A stretch of 36,828 bases of DNA, taken from contig NZ_FCOK02000091.1 of assembly GCF_001544555.2 (NCBI RefSeq), positions 1 through 36,828 on the forward strand, read 5' to 3'. Positions 33,568-36,828 of the stretch are shown here, piece by piece. Position 1 is the first letter of the stretch. Each line of letters begins with the position of its first letter. This stretch comes from Caballeronia udeis (GTDB lineage: Bacteria; Pseudomonadota; Gammaproteobacteria; Burkholderiales; Burkholderiaceae). A program made the translations under genes and the position numbers. Below the pieces are notes generated by a model, which had not been told where the DNA came from, did not search any database, and saw only the letters and a list, made by a program, of their open reading frames with translations.

Positions 33568-34362
33568 TCACTCGCCGGACCCGAGTAATGAGCGCTCCAT
33601 ACCGGAGAACAATTCAATGCGGGCTTCGATAGCAGATACCGCGAACTCAACTGCGCGTTCTTGGAGATCTCTGTCATTTCCCACCTGCTTCAGTAGGATG
33701 TTTAATGCCGCCGGTCCGTGTTCACCGCTATCAAGTTCGATGTGCCGATTGAGGTAGTGCCTGAAGTAGGGTATCTCCATTCGCTTGTCCAATGACTCTA
33801 GCAGGCGCTCGAACATTCCTGGAATGACATCTTCCCGCCCAAAGAAAAAATACGCCATTACCTCCTCTGAACTTCCTGTCAGCGCAACACGTAGTGAGGT
33901 CAAGACGAAAGCCTGGACGTGGTCAGGGGCCTTACACTCACTCAACGCCAGGGTCGGTGAGAGGCCCTGACGAATTAGTCCGCAGAACGCTTCGAACTGT
34001 CGCGTGTCTGCACCTACTTCTTTCATAGCCCTGACGTAAAGCTCAAGATGGCTGATTGGAGAGCCGTCTGGACCACTGTCGCTCTCTTCGCTGAGAGTAA
34101 TCTCGTTTATCAGACGCGCACCTTCACGGTCCTTAGGAGGCATCCAGGGTAATGACACGCACGTCAGGTCACGTTGGAGTCGCTTGGCCAGCGACATGAA
34201 GTCCCATACGGCAAAAACATGTGCTTTCATGAACGATCGAAGGCTCTCCACGCTAGCCACTTTTTTGTAGATGGTGTGATCTAGTAAGCGTCGTCTCGCT
34301 TCTACCAGATCCGAACGATTACTTATCATCTGTAAGCCACTATTGACTGCTCCGTAAGACAT
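33568..34362 (-). CDS. DUF3050-type protein, heme-oxygenase-like fold (264 aa)
   Basis: An all-helical cytosolic protein resembling DUF3050. The conserved pieces are FMKAHVFAVWDFMSLAK (residues 44-60), SLPWMPP, RLINEITLSEESDSGPDG (83-100), ISHLELYVRAM (103-113) and FRHYLNRHIELDSGEHGP (200-217). Candidate metal ligands are H48, E87, E92/E93, H105, H207, D211 and H215; the last three are regularly spaced on one helix as in heme-oxygenase-like diiron oxidases. No function is established for this family to my knowledge; an oxidase role is inferred from the fold resemblance. GGAGG precedes ATG 34362. It stands alone among remnants, with no operon partner. Confidence 0.78.
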   Translation of the reverse strand: MSYGAVNSGLQMISNRSDLVEARRRLLDHTIYKKVASVESLRSFMKAHVFAVWDFMSLAKRLQRDLTCVSLPWMPPKDREGARLINEITLSEESDSGPDGSPISHLELYVRAMKEVGADTRQFEAFCGLIRQGLSPTLALSECKAPDHVQAFVLTSLRVALTGSSEEVMAYFFFGREDVIPGMFERLLESLDKRMEIPYFRHYLNRHIELDSGEHGPAALNILLKQVGNDRDLQERAVEFAVSAIEARIELFSGMERSLLGSGE

Positions 34363-34946
34363 AAGTCCTCCAACTTTCGGGTGGTAACAGAGAGCAAAAC
34401 GCTAGAACACCACAAAATATTCCGGCTGTTGCACAATATTCGTGCTGAGCGTTCTTAACGCCTCTGACAAGGAAGCGACTATTGAGGTTCAGCGGGTGTC
34501 ACATTGTCGGAGCGATGCTTTGCTCCCTGAAGGTTCTCGTCAGGCCGAGAGCGGTCGAGAATTGCTTGCGCAGGCAGCATTGAAAAAAGAGTTGGTAGAG
34601 CGTTCAAATAAGCATTCGATATCGCGGCTCAGGAGAAGTTATGGTTCGTGGTCGTAGGCATGGAATAGGCATTGCTGTCCAAGCGGTATCTATTGAACTA
34701 TCACGAAGCATTCAAACGTCGATGCTTATTTGGCCACCTTAGCTCAAGCACCATTTGCCGGAACTGTTCGACATCCCCGGTCGAACCTGGGCCACGCTCG
34801 CCAGTCATCAGTTGACGGGCGGCATTGCGCGCCGAACTGAGACATTCACGGATAGCTATAAGAAACTCTAACAAAAGGGGCAGAAGGGGCTGTTAACCTG
34901 AATCGTGCTCTGTTATCCTCTTCATTGTTTCGTTAGCGAAGAGGAC
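34363..34946. other. Stretch without a recognised gene
   Basis: The 580 bases upstream of the DUF3050 gene and before the IS5 remnant hold only short open frames. Near 34755-34865 plus-strand codons read LFDIPGRTWATLASHQLTGG, possibly the tail of a lost gene, but I cannot place it. The DUF3050 promoter should lie near 34380-34440. Confidence 0.35.
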
Positions 34947-35509
34947 ATGGCTGAACCAATACTCGATAAATTGAAATGAACGCCTCTCACCTTGTGGCCG
35001 ACGGAGGTGGAGGAATTGTGGACACTGATCCAGCTGTTGCTGCCACCGCCCAAACCTCGGCGACCCAGGCGTCCCGGGCGAAAACCGTTAGACGATTGCG
35101 CTTTGCTGACAGGCATCCCGCTCGCGCTAATCCTGACGGGCATCAACCGTCATGACGTCACTCAACTGCTGCCGCTGATCGACGCCATTCCGCCAATTCG
35201 TGGCAAGCGTGGCCGACCTCTGTTGAAGCCAGCGATCGTGCAGGGTGATCGTGGCTACGATCACGACAGACACTGCCGGCCGCTACACGCTGGGGGGATC
35301 CCGACCCAGATCGCCCGTCGGGGTGAGCCGTACGGCAGCGGCCTTGGCAAAACCGATGGGTCGTTGAACGCAGAATCGCCAGGCTGCATAACTTCAGGCG
35401 CCTGCGCCTGCGCGTTCGCTTCGAACGCCTCGCCCTTATCCACGAAGCGTTCATGAAGATCGCCACCAGCATCATCTGCTGGCGGCAACTTCAACCTTCA
35501 TTGTGTTAG
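34947..35509 (+). pseudogene. IS5-family transposase, internally deleted
   Basis: ATG 34947 opens MAEPILDKLK then stops. The frame after it gives ELWTLIQLLLPPPKPRRPRR and GRKPLDDCALLTGI, the IS5-family N-terminus. This jumps, with about 90 codons missing, to LTGINRHDVTQLLPLIDAIP, QGDRGYDHDRHCRPL and ARRGEPYGSGLGK. A further frame shift gives RWVVERRIARLHNFRRLRLR, then ALIHEAFMKIATSIICWR, ending at TAG 35507-35509. The catalytic second Asp (DRGYD) and Glu (VVER) regions remain but the first Asp is lost. I could not define inverted repeats. Confidence 0.8.
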
Positions 35510-35637
35510 CGCTTCTACGTACACCTTCGGTGGCGAATCCGGCTCTACGGAGGAATAAACTTAACCTCCAAAGCGTTTTGTCAAACAGGCAAGCACGAAG
35601 ACGCAGCCCTGACCAACAATGCCGAAGGACGCGCAAA

Positions 35638-36318
35638 ATGGATAAGCGAACGATCAATCTCAGGTTAGACACGACTTACAGAGTGCCGCGACGGCGTCTC
35701 TTCAGTCGCGTTGCCAATGCCGCAGCACTCGGCCTCCTGGGACTGTTGCCATTGCGCTCGGGCGCACAGGTGGTAGAACCAGAATCCGACGGTGCACTTT
35801 GGCCGGGAAAGCTGACGGGACGACACCGCCAGGTGGTCGACGCGTATGCTGTCAACGACGGACACCCTCTTGCATTTGCATATACGTTCCTGGCCCCGAA
35901 TGCGTCGTCAGGCGCGGCGACGGCAGTCGTAGTTTTGCGACATGAGGCGTTGCCGATGGCTTTGAACGATGCGATGTGGTCAAAATACAAGATCGGTGAG
36001 TCACTCAGGATCATTGACCCGGAGACGAGGGCCTTTGCTACGAAAAATCCGTTCCTGCATCCGAAGCCCGGCATCCTGCCAGTGGACGGCATGGCCATTG
36101 ACCGGCTGCTTGAGAAAGGCACCCTATTCAGCGTATGCAATGTGGCGCTGCGAGCCCAGAGTAAAAAGCTCGCCAGCAACGCCGGCATGAGCCCGGAAGA
36201 AGCGGCAAAGGAATGGGCCGCGAATGTAGTGCCTGGGATGACGATCGTCCCGTCGGGGACATGGGGCGTGAACCGCGCGCAGGAAGCCGGCTGCACTTAT
36301 TGCGCGGGTGGCGGTTGA
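35638..36318 (+). CDS. Tat-signal DsrE-like protein (226 aa)
   Basis: A predicted exported protein. Residues about 18-44 contain PRRRLFSRVANAAALGLLGL, a twin-arginine-type signal with a hydrophobic core and likely cleavage near SGAQ. The mature part resembles DsrE/F-like proteins of Burkholderiales: VVLRHEALPMALNDAMW, NPFLHPKPGILP, then CNVALRAQSKKLA and the C-terminal GMTIVPSGTWGVNRAQEAGC with a final CTYCAGGG. DsrE-type proteins carry or sense sulfur through a Cys; C-x2-C at the end is a candidate site. AAGGA precedes ATG 35638; the frame is open from 35503 through IS5 remnant sequence. Its role is unknown. Confidence 0.75.
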   Translation: MDKRTINLRLDTTYRVPRRRLFSRVANAAALGLLGLLPLRSGAQVVEPESDGALWPGKLTGRHRQVVDAYAVNDGHPLAFAYTFLAPNASSGAATAVVVLRHEALPMALNDAMWSKYKIGESLRIIDPETRAFATKNPFLHPKPGILPVDGMAIDRLLEKGTLFSVCNVALRAQSKKLASNAGMSPEEAAKEWAANVVPGMTIVPSGTWGVNRAQEAGCTYCAGGG

Positions 36319-36828
36319 GACCGCTCGCGAAGTACTCGACCATCAGATCGTAGATCCGGGCATAGGCTTTCCAGTTCTCGGTTCCTCCAGGTCCCGCCTC
36401 ATTGTGGCGCAGGGAGTACCGTCGAATAGCGCCAAGCAGGGTGACGGTCAAATGAGTTCTGCCCGCGATGGCACCAATCCCTTGCCGCTTATCTGGTAGA
36501 GCGACACTATCCTGCGATCGCGGACCTGATACCCTCCCGAAAAACCTGCTCCAAGAGCCAGCCGCCCGCGTCAACGCCCACGCATGCCCCCAAACCCGTG
36601 ACCTCCGCCATGAAAGTCCATATCTCCCGACGTCTGAACCCCGGCGCAACTTGCGCATCGGTGTGCATTGGGGCCTTCGCGCCGAGGTAGTAGAGGCATG
36701 ATGCGTAACGTTTCCGCCTATGGAATAAACGGCCGGGCATGCCGGGTTACCCTAGCAGCCTGCGGAAGTACCGCTGAAACGCGTCATCGTGCAGGGTTCG
36801 TGAAGCGTTGATAGAAGGAGCCCAACTA
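36319..36828. other. Terminal stretch, possibly a decayed minus-strand gene
   Basis: Two minus-strand frames look coding-like: EIWTFMAEVTGLGACVGVDA then GGWLLEQVFREGIRSAIAG (up to 36740), and after a frame change THLTVTLLGAIRRYSLRHNE and TENWKAYARIYDLMVEYFAS (36330-36460). They could be parts of one frameshifted gene, but I recognise no family and see no start signal. The region runs to the window edge. Confidence 0.3.

Noticed and set aside
1..36828. CRISPR array, tRNA/rRNA genes, phage or defence modules
   Set aside because: No regularly spaced repeats, tRNA-like cloverleaf sequence, integrase or recognisable defence genes were seen on either strand.

Overview
The window looks like an accessory segment of a proteobacterial genome, most likely Burkholderiales (Paraburkholderia/Caballeronia type). 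This is inferred from the gene families present (polar amino-acid ABC transporters, AraC/IclR/GntR/LuxR regulators, FAD oxidases, DUF3050 protein) and from the mix of IS30, IS3, IS4, IS66 and IS5 material. I see no rRNA, tRNA, CRISPR array, phage module or replication origin. Much of the DNA between the metabolic genes is decayed coding sequence, so it is best read as a patchwork of small catabolic and transport operons joined and damaged by insertion sequences.

Layout. (1) 1-5027: the end of an unknown gene, a RidA-family protein, a choline-sulfatase (betC) and an MFS transporter broken both by a frameshift and by a complete IS30-family element. (2) 5271-6003: an IS4-family transposase remnant. 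(3) 6041-8474, minus strand: a DMT/EamA permease and a cysteine-desulfurase-like class V aminotransferase. (4) 9159-12538, plus strand: a complete polar amino-acid ABC transporter (ATPase, binding protein, two permeases), followed by a LuxR-type regulator at 13592. (5) 14519-18405: IS66 scrap, an APC amino-acid permease, a uracil-DNA-glycosylase-like scrap and an AraC regulator. (6) 18835-25291: an ALO-type FAD sugar-lactone oxidase, an intact IS3-family element with a CAT target duplication, a D-2-hydroxyacid dehydrogenase-like flavoprotein, an FAH-family enzyme and its divergent IclR regulator with a palindromic operator. (7) 25621-31390: a six-gene minus-strand operon (HAD hydrolase, acidic amino-acid-type ABC transporter, PLP ammonia-lyase) divergent from a GntR/FCD regulator, with a strong palindromic operator between them. 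(8) 31391-36828: a gene graveyard (2Fe-2S subunit remnant, peptide deformylase remnant, IS5 remnant) holding a DUF3050 protein, a small orphan ORF and a Tat-exported DsrE-like protein.

How the genes work together. Two independent amino-acid uptake modules each sit beside a PLP enzyme: the desulfurase-like enzyme next to the first and a serine/threonine dehydratase-like ammonia-lyase inside the second. The second module is a self-contained uptake-and-deamination operon with its own regulator. The FAH enzyme, 2-hydroxyacid dehydrogenase and IclR regulator look like a sugar-acid or keto-acid degradation unit. The most interesting leads are the GntR-controlled HAD/ABC/ammonia-lyase operon, the DUF3050 protein with a heme-oxygenase-like ligand pattern, and the hairpin-rich region between the desulfurase-like gene and the first ABC operon. 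I found no clear evidence of a wholly new defence or mobile system.
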